A stretch of 52,551 nt of DNA from Streptomyces virginiae (lineage in GTDB: Bacteria > Actinomycetota > Actinomycetes > Streptomycetales > Streptomycetaceae): assembly GCF_000720455.1 (NCBI RefSeq), contig NZ_JOAK01000037.1, positions 1 to 52,551 on the forward strand, read 5' to 3'. Each line of letters opens with the position of its first letter. Position 1 is the stretch's first letter. The notes beneath the pieces were generated by a model. The model did not search any database and had not been told where the DNA came from. It worked only from the letters and a program-made list of their open reading frames with translations. The position numbers and the translations under genes are program-made. This document shows positions 7,933-16,416 of the stretch, piece after piece.

Positions 7933-10443
7933 CTACCGGCGGGCGTCCACCACCGCGAGGAGCTTGCCGCTGGTCGGGCTGCGGTCCAGCGACGCGCCGT
8001 CGACGGCCTCCACCACCAGGTCCAGGAGCCGCTCCGCCACCGCCGACCGCAGCTCCGGGTAGCCCGCCAGGAAGACCTCCCGCAGCCGCTCCGGATCCGT
8101 CGCCGCGCCGCGTTCCACCCGTACGGTCAGCCGCTCGCGCGCGTCCGTGGCGTCGAGCCGGACCTGCAGCTCGCCCCGGTGGCCGCCGGGCTCCCCCGCC
8201 AGGTCCAGGAACCGCCGGTGATTGAGGAAGTACGTCGCCACCCGCATCACGTCACCCGTGCGGCCCTGCAGTTCGAAGCGGGGCGCGTGCCGGCCGCACG
8301 GACAGCGGCCCGGGACCTCCCGGCCGAGGTCGCCGATCACGTAACGGCCCAGGTCCTGGCCCCGCCGGGCATGCGTGGTGAACACCAGCCGGCCCGTCTC
8401 GCCCGGCGCCACCGGCCGGTCCTCGGCCGGCTCCAGGACCTCCATGGTGTGCAGGTCGGCGTGCAGGTGGTGGACGCCGCCGGAGCTCTCGGTGCACTGG
8501 TAGCCCAGTGGCCCGAGGTCGGTGCTGCCGTAGGTGATCGACCGGATCACCTCGATGCCGAAGGTGTCCTTCAGGGTCCGCTGCTGCTCCGCGGTGAAGT
8601 GCTCGCCGCCGTAGAAGACCTTGCGCAGTCCGCCGTACGCACGCAGGGCGTCCGCCTCCGCATGGAGCAGCTGCCACAGGTAGGAGGGCATCCCGAACAG
8701 GGTGTCGGCCCCGAGGTCGATCAGCGCCCGGGCCGTCGCCCGGTGGTCGGGGCCGGCCGACAGCGGCAGCTGCACCCCGCCGAGCCGTTCCAGTACGGAG
8801 AAGAAGCTGATGAAGCTGCCGTACATGGCGCCGCAGTAGAAGAGGTTGGCCGTGCGGTCCCCGACCGGGTCGTAGCCGGCCGCGAGCAGGCCGCGGGCTG
8901 CGGCGTGCATCTGCGTGTCGTAGTCGTCGTAGCTGAAGACCGACAGCGCGGGCGCGCCGGTGCTGCCGCCACTGCGGAAGTACAGCTCGGCATCGGCGCG
9001 CGCCACCCGACGGCCCGGCTCCTGCACGTCCTCCTTGCCCAGCAACGGGCCCGCGGGCGGCGGCAGGACGACGGGCCTGGCCAGGTCGTCCAGGCAGGCG
9101 GTGGTGGCGAAGAGCGCGGGGTCGGCCTGGACCGCGACGCGGCGGCTGTAGCGCTGCAGGGCGTACACGCCGTCGTGCGGCTCACCCGCGTAGCTCTCCA
9201 GCATGGCTCCGACGGGCGTGACACGGGTGACGCCGGCGGCCAGCGCGGTGCGGGACAGCTCGGCGATGTCGGTCCGGCTGCCCGCGAGGCCCGCCGTCTG
9301 CAGGTAGCGGCGCATCGGGCGCAGGGTCGCGATCATCCGCTTCCGCGGCAGCGGCTTGACCCAGACGCTGCGGTGCAGCGGCGAGGCCGTGAGCGGGGAG
9401 CGGGTGTCGGCCATGACCCGCCAGGAGCCGTCGGGCGCGGCGAACACCCGGGTGAGACCGAGGTGTTCCTCCAGCCGGGCCACCAGCTCGGTGGTGGTCA
9501 GCTCCGCCTCCTGCGCCGGGTCCGGCCCGACCGCGGACACGGCGCCCACCGCCGGCGGCCGGGCCGCGAGCACGGCTGCGAAACGCTCGGCGAAGGCGAA
9601 CACCTCGCCCTCGTCCTCGGTGTCGAGGTAGACCACCTGGGGGCTGGAGCAGGCCTGCTGCTCGTGCAGGCACACGTCGTCGGCGAGGGCGCCGAGCGTC
9701 ACGGCGTCCGACCAGGCGTCACTGGTCAGGTAGGCGAAGGAGATCCGGTGCCCCCACTCCACCAGCCGGCAACCCGCCGGCACATGGGCCGCCACACCTT
9801 CCACGGCGCCTTCGCCGCCCCACACGGCCACGGCGTCCGCGGGCGCGCACATCAGGCGCAGCCACTCCTGCCGGGACGACGGGAACCGCAGCACGACGAT
9901 CCGGGCGGCCAGCGCACCACTGGGGTCCAGGGCCGCCAGCTCGGCCATCAGGTGCTGGGTGAGCAGGGTGTCGGCGCTGCTGGTCTTGAGGATGTTGACG
10001 TTGCCCGCGAGCAGGCCCTCGACGATGCTCAGCGGTGCCACCGTCGCCGCGTTCCCCGGGGCGATGTGGGCGACCAGCCCCACCGGCGCCCACGCCTCGT
10101 AGACCGTCTCGCGCGGATCGGCCCGGTTCAGCCGGCCCGGAGCCGTGCCGCCCAGCTCCCGGCGCAGCTTGCGGGTCAGCTCGCGCCGGCCGAGGAGGGC
10201 GCCGAGCTCGGCCAGCACCGCCGGGTCCTCGCCCTCCGGCAGGTGCGCGGCGAGCCGGCCGTGTACGGGGTGGGCCGGGTCGCACAGCGCGCCGGCGAGG
10301 GCGTCGCAGGCGGCCAGGACGGTCTCGGTCTCCAGATCCGTCGCCAGCGCCGCCTCGACTGCGGCCGGCAGCTCCGCGAGACGTCGCCCGGCCTCCTCGT
10401 CGCCGATGAGGGAACCCTGCCAGTAGTGGTGGTGCACGCTCAT
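7933..10443 (-). CDS. LuxC acyl reductase fused to PaaK-like adenylate-forming domain
   Basis: An 836-aa two-domain protein. Residues ~1-410 resemble LuxC, the NADPH-dependent acyl-CoA/acyl-enzyme reductase of bacterial luminescence: APVGLVAHIAPGNAATVAPLSIVEGLLAGN and the active-site stretch EQQACSSPQ with Cys265. Residues ~410-836 are a PaaK/LuxE-type ligase with the nucleotide loop FRSGGSTGAPA, YGSTDLGP and CPCGR. LuxC takes an acyl group onto the cysteine and reduces it to an aldehyde. The fused ligase could load it from a free acid plus ATP. The ATG lies two bases after the stop of the LuxE-like gene, and it is last in the operon. No luxA or luxB is in the window, so light production is unlikely. 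The substrate is unknown. Confidence 0.9.
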   Translation of the reverse strand: MSVHHHYWQGSLIGDEEAGRRLAELPAAVEAALATDLETETVLAACDALAGALCDPAHPVHGRLAAHLPEGEDPAVLAELGALLGRRELTRKLRRELGGTAPGRLNRADPRETVYEAWAPVGLVAHIAPGNAATVAPLSIVEGLLAGNVNILKTSSADTLLTQHLMAELAALDPSGALAARIVVLRFPSSRQEWLRLMCAPADAVAVWGGEGAVEGVAAHVPAGCRLVEWGHRISFAYLTSDAWSDAVTLGALADDVCLHEQQACSSPQVVYLDTEDEGEVFAFAERFAAVLAARPPAVGAVSAVGPDPAQEAELTTTELVARLEEHLGLTRVFAAPDGSWRVMADTRSPLTASPLHRSVWVKPLPRKRMIATLRPMRRYLQTAGLAGSRTDIAELSRTALAAGVTRVTPVGAMLESYAGEPHDGVYALQRYSRRVAVQADPALFATTACLDDLARPVVLPPPAGPLLGKEDVQEPGRRVARADAELYFRSGGSTGAPALSVFSYDDYDTQMHAAARGLLAAGYDPVGDRTANLFYCGAMYGSFISFFSVLERLGGVQLPLSAGPDHRATARALIDLGADTLFGMPSYLWQLLHAEADALRAYGGLRKVFYGGEHFTAEQQRTLKDTFGIEVIRSITYGSTDLGPLGYQCTESSGGVHHLHADLHTMEVLEPAEDRPVAPGETGRLVFTTHARRGQDLGRYVIGDLGREVPGRCPCGRHAPRFELQGRTGDVMRVATYFLNHRRFLDLAGEPGGHRGELQVRLDATDARERLTVRVERGAATDPERLREVFLAGYPELRSAVAERLLDLVVEAVDGASLDRSPTSGKLLAVVDARR

Positions 10444-10445
10444 GG

Positions 10446-11603
10446 TCACGCCATTCCCTTCATCAGTTCCGCCGCGGCCACGGCGCAGCTCTTGTTGCGG
10501 CTCACCCCGGCACGGCCGTGCACGGTGAACCAGGGGGTCTCCAGCTCGCACCCGCAGGCTCCGCCCGGCCGGAGCGAGGCGAGGTCGCCCATGACCACGC
10601 TCTGCGCCGGCACCGAGGTGATGTACGGCGACACCAGGTGCAGGTACCCGCGCTCCCCGTACGGCAGGGGCTCCAGGGTCCGGGTGGAGCGGATCGTCAC
10701 CCGCGACCAGACGGGGGCGTGCAGCCGGTGGTGGTCGCACTCGATGTAGGGGATGCAGTGCTCCACGGACCCGAAGGTGTCCCGGATCCGCTCACCCGGG
10801 ATGCCGAGCTGCTCGGTGACGCGCGCGTACAGCTCCTCCTTCTCGATGCGCCGGTCGGCGTGGCCCTTCCACCCGCCGCCGAGGACGACGAGCGAGCCCT
10901 CGGGCAGGCGCAGCGGCGCCATCCCCATGGCCCGCATCCGCTCCAGGGTGAAGAAGAGGAAGGCGGGGAAGCCGAGGATGCGGACCGGGGCGTCCTCCCG
11001 CTCGAAGCGGCGCAGTGCGGCGACGCAGCCGAAGGGGTCGAACTCGTGGTCGCCGCCGGTGTTGCGCAGCGCGTACTCCACGCTGCGCGCCGGGGCGAAA
11101 TCGCACAGGTAGTTGTCGGTGAAGGCAGTGCCCAGGTTCAGGGACGGGGCCGGCTCGTAGCTGTAGAGGAGGTAGTTGACCTCTTGGTCCGGGGTGATCC
11201 AGCCGTTGCGCTCGAAGATCCGGGCGACCATGCGCTGCGCGGAGCGGATGGTCCAGTGGTCGAAGAACATCTGCGACTTCTGGCCGGTGGTGCCGGAGGA
11301 GGTCAGGTGCAGTTCGACGTCCTCGCGCGGGATGGAGAGCACCTCGTGGCGCTTGAAGAAGTTCGCGTGGACGAGGGGCGCACGGTACGGCTCCGCCGGG
11401 GGAGTCGCCTCGTACAGGGAGCGGAAGAACGGGGAGCGTTCGGTGTGCCAGGCGTTGGTCTCCGCCATGGCGGCGGCGAACAGCTCGTCCGCCGCGGGCC
11501 CGTGGGCGTAGGGGTCGGTCAGGTCGCACAGCTGTTGGACGTGAGGCAGGAGGGCCGGGTCGGGTACGGCGACCGGCGCGAGATGGGGGTTCATGCGGTT
11601 CAT
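10446..11603 (-). CDS. LuxE-like acyl-protein synthetase
   Basis: A 385-aa protein of the LuxE/PaaK family. It has the ATP-binding SSGTTGQKSQ, AFLFFTLERMRAM and, near the C-terminus, GRAGVSRNKSCAVAAAEL. Cys373 in that last motif matches the cysteine that carries the acyl group in LuxE. LuxE activates a fatty acid with ATP, moves it to its own cysteine and passes it to LuxC; both partners are adjacent here. The start codon overlaps the previous stop (ATGA), with CGAGG about nine bases upstream. A second ATG three codons in is possible. I infer that this and the LuxC fusion form an acid-to-aldehyde pathway. Confidence 0.9.
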   Translation of the reverse strand: MNRMNPHLAPVAVPDPALLPHVQQLCDLTDPYAHGPAADELFAAAMAETNAWHTERSPFFRSLYEATPPAEPYRAPLVHANFFKRHEVLSIPREDVELHLTSSGTTGQKSQMFFDHWTIRSAQRMVARIFERNGWITPDQEVNYLLYSYEPAPSLNLGTAFTDNYLCDFAPARSVEYALRNTGGDHEFDPFGCVAALRRFEREDAPVRILGFPAFLFFTLERMRAMGMAPLRLPEGSLVVLGGGWKGHADRRIEKEELYARVTEQLGIPGERIRDTFGSVEHCIPYIECDHHRLHAPVWSRVTIRSTRTLEPLPYGERGYLHLVSPYITSVPAQSVVMGDLASLRPGGACGCELETPWFTVHGRAGVSRNKSCAVAAAELMKGMA

Positions 11604-12748
11604 GGGGCAACCTCGGATGATGTGGGCAGGTGCGCCGACGCCCAGGCCGACGCGTAGCAGTCCAGGTACGGCTGGAGGGGCGGTTCGACGGCGACGCCGC
11701 GGAAGTCGATGCGCTCGCTGGAGCGGGACAGGACGGCGTAGTCGTGGAAGCCGTCGCCGTCCGCGCGCATCGCCGGGTAGAGGGCTCCGGCGACGAACCC
11801 ATGGGCCAGGAAGGCGGAGAGGGCCTCCTGGTGGGCGAGCGGCACCAGGGCCTCCACGTAGCCGGCGCCGGCGCGGGCGAGGGCCCGGGTGACGGGTTCG
11901 AGGTGGGCGGCCGCGGCGGCCGGGTCGGGATGGGCGGTCAGCAGGGAGCAGTAGCCGCCGGCGCGGTTGAGGTAGGCGTACACCTCGAACCGGCCGTCTT
12001 CCGGTGTGAGCAGCACGTTGGGGGTGTGCAGCGGGTAGAACCAGCCTTCCGCCCCCGGGAAGCGCTCGCGGAAGCGGCGGCGTACGAACGCCGGAGCCTC
12101 GATCAACTCCAGCTGTTCTGCCGCCCCTTGCGGCGCGGGCGTCGCCGGTGGCCGGCCGTAGGCGGCCCGCACCCCCGGGTAGCCGATGCCGAGGGCCGCT
12201 CCGGCCGTACGCAGCAACGGCAGCAGTACGGCGGGCACTTCGGCGACGGGCACCCGGCGGTCGAGCACACCGGGGGAGTGACGCGCGTAGAGCGCGAGGC
12301 TCTCGCGGCTGCGGAGGTCCACCGCGTTGGGCAGGATGCCGAGCGGACGGAAACCGTTGCGGGCGACGACCCGCTGCGGACCGGAGCCGACGGTGCGGAC
12401 GGTCGCGTACACCGAGTCCAGCCGGCCGGTGTCCAGCATCTCGGCGCAGAGGGCTTCGGTCAGGGCGGCGGCCAGGCCCGCTGAGCGGTGCTCGGGGTGC
12501 ACGGCTATGCCCTCCAGCCGGGCGATGCGGCTGTCGGCCTCGCCGTGGATGGCGGCGGACGCGGCCAGGGCTCCGGTGACGGGGCAGCGGGCGACGAGCC
12601 ACAGGGAGTGCGGGTCGGCCATGAGCCGGGCCATCTCGGCCGGGTCCGTGCCGAGGGCGACGGGGTAGTGCGGGCCGTAGACGGCGTAATAGAGCTGCCG
12701 CAGTTCGGCGATGTCCGTGCCGGTGGCCGGGGTGATGACGGGGTTCAC
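11600..12748 (-). CDS. Double-domain GNAT acyltransferase
   Basis: A 382-aa protein. The first half has a clear GNAT acyl-CoA loop (LEGIAVHPEHRSAGLAAALTEAL, ~90-115). The second half (~235-345) reads as a degenerate second GNAT-like fold with a tail. GNAT enzymes move acetyl or longer acyl groups to amines. The start GTG overlaps the stop of the MFS gene (GTGA), and its own stop overlaps the LuxE-like start, so its dosage is tied to the operon. It may acylate an amine made from the aldehyde, or protect the producer; neither is shown. Confidence 0.8.
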   Translation of the reverse strand: MNPVITPATGTDIAELRQLYYAVYGPHYPVALGTDPAEMARLMADPHSLWLVARCPVTGALAASAAIHGEADSRIARLEGIAVHPEHRSAGLAAALTEALCAEMLDTGRLDSVYATVRTVGSGPQRVVARNGFRPLGILPNAVDLRSRESLALYARHSPGVLDRRVPVAEVPAVLLPLLRTAGAALGIGYPGVRAAYGRPPATPAPQGAAEQLELIEAPAFVRRRFRERFPGAEGWFYPLHTPNVLLTPEDGRFEVYAYLNRAGGYCSLLTAHPDPAAAAAHLEPVTRALARAGAGYVEALVPLAHQEALSAFLAHGFVAGALYPAMRADGDGFHDYAVLSRSSERIDFRGVAVEPPLQPYLDCYASAWASAHLPTSSEVAP

Positions 12749-14073
12749 CGGGCGCCTCCCACGGTCTCCGGCTCCGGTGTGGGCGCCGCGTCTATCGAGG
12801 GCGACGGTTCGGGCGTACGGGATCCCAGCAGGGCCAGCGCGCCGGCGGCGGGCAGCAGGCCGGCGCCCTGGACCAGGCACAGCGTCTGCGGGGAGACGAG
12901 GTCGCCCGCCGAGCCGAAGACCAGGGAAGCCACCGGCAGGGAGGCGCCCAGTACGGCCTGCATCACGGCGAAGAAGCCGGGCTTGTCGGCGGTCGGCACC
13001 AGCCGCTGGAAGAGCGCCACGAAGCGGACGCTGACGGCCCCGGCACACCAGCCGGCCACCGCCAGGCAGCCCGCGACGACCGGCCGCTGCCCGAACAGGC
13101 CGGGCAGCGCCAGGGCGAGGGACATGAGCCCCAGGCACCAGGCGCCGGCGACCGTGGGCCGCCCGGGCACGCGGGTACCGGTGAAGGCGCCGACGAGGGC
13201 GCCCGCGCCCAGTGAGGCCTCCAGCAGGGCGACGGTGCCGCCACCGCCCCCGAGGACGGAGCGGGTGTAGAGGGGGATGACGACGAACACGGCGGCGGTG
13301 AAGAGGTTCGCCGCGGTGAAGCAGATCAGGATCCGCCGTACGTAGGGCAGTTCGCCGAGGATGTGGCGCAGCGGGCGCTGCGCCGGCGGTGCCTCCGGGC
13401 CGGCCGCGGCAGCCGGGCTGCGGAAGCGCGCGCTCGCGACGAGGAGGGCGGCCCCGGCGTAGGCGGCCGCGCAGCCGGCGGCCAGTGCGGCCACACCGGC
13501 CCGGTCGACCGTCAGGGCGCCGAGCAGAGCTCCTCCGAGCCCCGCCAGGGACTGGGTGGACAGCTCGAATCCGGTCGCGGTCTCGATGTCGGCGTCGTCG
13601 ACCAGTTCGGGCACCGAGGTGGTCAGGCAGGGGTCGAAGAACGCCTGGCAGGTGGCCAGGGCCAGAGCGGCGGCGTAGACCCCGGCGAGCGGCGGTCCGC
13701 CGCCCTGCGCCCACACCGCGAGGACGCCCGCGGTGGCCGCGGCCAGGCCGGCCGCGCCGCGCAGCACCGAGCGGTGGGCGAACCTGCCCACGGCCCCGGC
13801 GACCACGGGAGCCAGCACCACGGCCGGCAGCGTGCAGGCGGCCATGAACACCCCGGAGGCCAGGCCGCGGGCGTCGCGCACGGCGTAGGCCACGATCCAC
13901 CAGGAGACGCCGACCTGGAACATGCGTACGGCGGCCTGGGTGAGGACCTGGCCCAGCCACACGGCGGCGAAGGCGCGGTTGCGCAGGATCAGCGGGGTGC
14001 GGGACCGATTGCCGGGTGCGGGTGCGGGTGCGGGTGCGGGTGCGGGTGCGGAGTCAGGGGAGGGCGCGGTCAT
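12745..14073 (-). CDS. MFS transporter of the biosynthetic operon
   Basis: A 442-aa membrane protein with about 12 hydrophobic helices, resembling MFS_3-type (enterobactin-exporter-like) permeases: NRAFAAVWLGQVLTQAAVRMFQVG at the start, ELVDDADIETATGFELSTQSLAG mid-protein and VLGASLPVASLVFGSAGD near the end. The N-terminus carries an Ala-Pro run encoded by six GGGTGC-phase hexamers. The start overlaps the stop of the upstream ligase (ATGA) and the stop overlaps the GNAT start (GTGA). Export of the operon's product is the natural inference. Confidence 0.88.
   Translation of the reverse strand: MTAPSPDSAPAPAPAPAPAPGNRSRTPLILRNRAFAAVWLGQVLTQAAVRMFQVGVSWWIVAYAVRDARGLASGVFMAACTLPAVVLAPVVAGAVGRFAHRSVLRGAAGLAAATAGVLAVWAQGGGPPLAGVYAAALALATCQAFFDPCLTTSVPELVDDADIETATGFELSTQSLAGLGGALLGALTVDRAGVAALAAGCAAAYAGAALLVASARFRSPAAAAGPEAPPAQRPLRHILGELPYVRRILICFTAANLFTAAVFVVIPLYTRSVLGGGGGTVALLEASLGAGALVGAFTGTRVPGRPTVAGAWCLGLMSLALALPGLFGQRPVVAGCLAVAGWCAGAVSVRFVALFQRLVPTADKPGFFAVMQAVLGASLPVASLVFGSAGDLVSPQTLCLVQGAGLLPAAGALALLGSRTPEPSPSIDAAPTPEPETVGGAR
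14014..14049. repeat. GGGTGC hexamer array (6 copies) inside the MFS gene
   Basis: Six exact tandem hexamers in the 5' end of the MFS gene, read in frame as alternating Ala and Pro in the cytosolic N-terminal tail. Copy-number change would alter tail length without a frameshift. Confidence 0.9.
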
Positions 14074-15344
14074 GCCGTCGGCCTCTCGTCGAGGACCCGG
14101 ACGAGCTTGCCCGAGCGCGGGTTGACGGCGAGGTCCCGGTGGCGCGCCCACTCCACGGACAGCGGGTGCACGAACCCGGCGCGCACGCTGTCCGGATACA
14201 GCGGCCGTACGGTCTCCAGCTCCGCGACGACGGCCCGCGCGAGGGACTCGCGCCGATCCGTGTCCCGTTCGTCGCCGGGGGCGGTCGCCAGCCGGAGGAC
14301 GAGCCCGTCGCGGCCCTCCCAGCGGCGGACGACGAGCTGCATGCCGACCACCTGCCCGGCGGTGTCGGCCGAGGCCACGGCGTCCTGGGCGTCCTGGGTG
14401 TAGAGGGAGACCGGGCCGACCCGTACGCCCTCCTCGGCGCGACCGAGGATCCGGAAGTGGCCCGGACCGGTGCCCGTCCACTCGGCCCGGTCGCCGGCGG
14501 GGTAGCGGATGATCGGCATCAGGCGGCGGAAGAGGCTCGTGACGACGACCCGCCCGGGGCGCCCCGGTTCGGTGATGGGCTCGTCCGTGGAGTCGTCGAG
14601 GATCTCGACGACCGAGTGCGGGGTGAAGGCCCGGTGCACCCGGGCGTCGGCGCCGGGCACGGGACGGCCCAGCAGGCCGGCGTCGACGCTGGCGTAGCCG
14701 ACGGAACGGGCCGCGGCGCCGGGGAACGCCGTGGCCAGCAGGCGCCGCTGGTCGTCGAAGAGCGCCTCGCCGCCGAAGAGGAGAAGCTCGACGGATGTGA
14801 GACGGACGCCGGAGGCGAGGACCTGTTCGGCGAGCCGGCACAGGGTGGTGGGCGTGCCGGCGAGCACTTGGGCGGCGAGATCGCGCAGCGTGGGGATCGT
14901 CGACTCCAGCGGAGCGCCGCCGCCGATGGGCAGGCGGACGTTGTCCACGGGCGCGTGGGCGAGCGAGTCGAGGACGAAGAGGAAGCTGGCGTACAGCTCC
15001 CCGGCGTAGAAGAGGTCGGCGACGCGGTGTCCCGGGCGCAACCCCGTGTCCACCAGGCCCTGCCCGAAGGTGGTGACGAAGGTGCGCCACTCGTCCCGGG
15101 TGTAGACGGAGAACTTGGGGGATCCGGTGGTGCCGCCGGTCTTGTAGACCGTGGCTTCGCTGAGCGGACCGGTCAGCACGCGGCTGTCGTGCAGGGTGTT
15201 GGCCGCCCAGAAGGACCTCTGGTCGACCACCGGAAGGTCGGCGAGACGGTCGGCGCTCGGCGGCAGGGACGCGTAGAGGTCCCGGTAGAAGGGCGAGTTG
15301 TGACGGGCGAAACGTATGAGGTCCGAGAGTTGCTGGGCGGACAT
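14070..15344 (-). CDS. PaaK-like phenylacetate-CoA-ligase family enzyme
   Basis: A 424-aa adenylate-forming enzyme. LIRFARHNSPFYRDLYA is the classic N-terminus of this family, followed by KTGGTTGSPKFSV (ATP loop), LLFGGEALFDDQ, VGYASVDAGLLG and a C-terminal NPRSGKLVRVLDE. It aligns by eye with the C-terminal half of the LuxC fusion but lacks that domain's CPCGR motif. I chose the ATG at 15344 because AAAGG precedes it and the family homology starts there; an ATG at 15494 would add a proline-rich 50-residue tail with no ribosome site. First gene of the five-gene operon; probably activates the acyl or aryl acid. Confidence 0.85.
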   Translation of the reverse strand: MSAQQLSDLIRFARHNSPFYRDLYASLPPSADRLADLPVVDQRSFWAANTLHDSRVLTGPLSEATVYKTGGTTGSPKFSVYTRDEWRTFVTTFGQGLVDTGLRPGHRVADLFYAGELYASFLFVLDSLAHAPVDNVRLPIGGGAPLESTIPTLRDLAAQVLAGTPTTLCRLAEQVLASGVRLTSVELLLFGGEALFDDQRRLLATAFPGAAARSVGYASVDAGLLGRPVPGADARVHRAFTPHSVVEILDDSTDEPITEPGRPGRVVVTSLFRRLMPIIRYPAGDRAEWTGTGPGHFRILGRAEEGVRVGPVSLYTQDAQDAVASADTAGQVVGMQLVVRRWEGRDGLVLRLATAPGDERDTDRRESLARAVVAELETVRPLYPDSVRAGFVHPLSVEWARHRDLAVNPRSGKLVRVLDERPTA

Positions 15345-15785
15345 GGGCCTTTGCCTAGGTGACGGAAGTGGGACGGGAGCCACGGCGGGGCTCGGCGAGT
15401 GGATGAACTCGCCTGCCGCATCTGCCGGTACGAACGGGGGACCCCCCGGCGCCCCCGCCTCCTCGACGCACGTCGAAAGCTGACGTGCAGTCATGATGAT
15501 GAAACATCAGTGCGCAAGTCACCAAATTGAGCGAAGATTCCAGGCCATTGTGGCAACATTCAACAATTTTTTCGGCGCGGCCCTCCCGCTTCCGCCGCCA
15601 AGCGGCGGGCCCGGGCCGGCCCGGCGGGCGAGTGGGTGGCCTGCTCGTCGCCGCGGAGGTGCGCAGCGGGGTCGCATGACCATATCGACAACATGTTGTC
15701 TGTCTGGCATCATGGTGTCATGTGTGGCGTTTCCCTCCGCGGAAGACGCGCACCGGACCGCACCTGAACGGGTAGGGAGCCCCTG
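15345..15785. other. Divergent control region of the Lux-like operon and DUF1398 gene
   Basis: 441 bases with no convincing gene. The part from 15490 to 15580 is strikingly AT-rich for this genome (for example CAACAATTTTTT near 15560) and lies upstream of the minus-strand operon, with an ATTGT...ACAAT inverted pair near 15547-15568. I could not fix a -35/-10 pair. The right side holds a 14-base palindrome before the DUF1398 gene. Confidence 0.6.
15687..15700. promoter_or_regulatory. Perfect 14-base palindrome, candidate operator
   Basis: GACAACATGTTGTC is a complete palindrome 86 bases before the DUF1398 start. Size and symmetry suit a dimeric repressor. No matching regulator gene is next to it, so the ligand protein is unknown. 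Confidence 0.45.
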
Positions 15786-16220
15786 ATGACCACCACCCCC
15801 ACCGAGAACGACGCGATCGGCCGGCTGCAGGCCGCCATGGAGCGCGGTGCGGCCGCTCGGCCCACGGTCGGCGGGTTTCCGTATCTCGCCGAGAGCCTGC
15901 GCCGGGCCGGTGTGGCCCACTGCCGTATGGCCGTCCCGTCCAACGCCTTCATCTACCTGACCGAGCACGGCCACGTCGTCGTCCAGGGCGAGCCGCTCGT
16001 CACCGGCTTCGTCGCCGCGCCGCCCTTCGACCGGGCCGGCCTGATCGCGGCGCTGCGCGCGGACCAGGCCGGGGAGACGACCTTCCCCGAGTTCGTCCGC
16101 GGCTGCTGGAGCGCGGGCATCGTCTGGTACGACGTCGACACCGCCGCGCGCACGTGCACCTACTACGGCGCAGGCGGCGAGTCCTACACCGAGGACTATC
16201 CGTCCGTCGTGCTCCCCTGA
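15786..16220 (+). CDS. DUF1398 family protein
   Basis: A 144-aa protein fitting DUF1398 (YbcV-like, sometimes labelled phage envelope protein): a helical N-terminus, GGFPYLAESLRRAGV, FPEFVRGCWSAGIVWYDVD and TCTYYGAGGESYTEDYP. Length is normal for the family and function is unknown. GTAGGGAG precedes the ATG at a good distance. The phage label is a naming tradition; nothing phage-like lies nearby. Confidence 0.88.
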   Translation: MTTTPTENDAIGRLQAAMERGAAARPTVGGFPYLAESLRRAGVAHCRMAVPSNAFIYLTEHGHVVVQGEPLVTGFVAAPPFDRAGLIAALRADQAGETTFPEFVRGCWSAGIVWYDVDTAARTCTYYGAGGESYTEDYPSVVLP

Positions 16221-16416
16221 GGTGACGTGCACGAAGAGGTTCCAGGGGCCCCGGGCTGTCGCCACCGCACAGGGCCGTGCCCGTGGCAGACTCGGTGCTC
16301 TCCGGGCCGGCCGCCGCAGGGCGGGCGGGCCGTCCCACCCGATGAGCAGCCCCACGGATCGGCCGCGCCCGCCGTCGGCCGCGCGTGATCCCGGGCCCGG
16401 TCCCGCGGGAGGCCCC

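Noticed and set aside
11600..15090. Very long minus-strand frames reading through several genes of the Lux-like operon
   Set aside because: These are high-GC read-through frames; the real genes are defined by GTG/ATG overlaps and family motifs.
7933..15344. A bioluminescence operon
   Set aside because: LuxC and LuxE relatives are present but no luciferase subunits, LuxD thioesterase or flavin reductase are. Light production is not supported.
15786..16220. Phage gene (DUF1398 is sometimes called phage envelope protein)
   Set aside because: No integrase, capsid, portal or attachment repeats are nearby; the name is historical.
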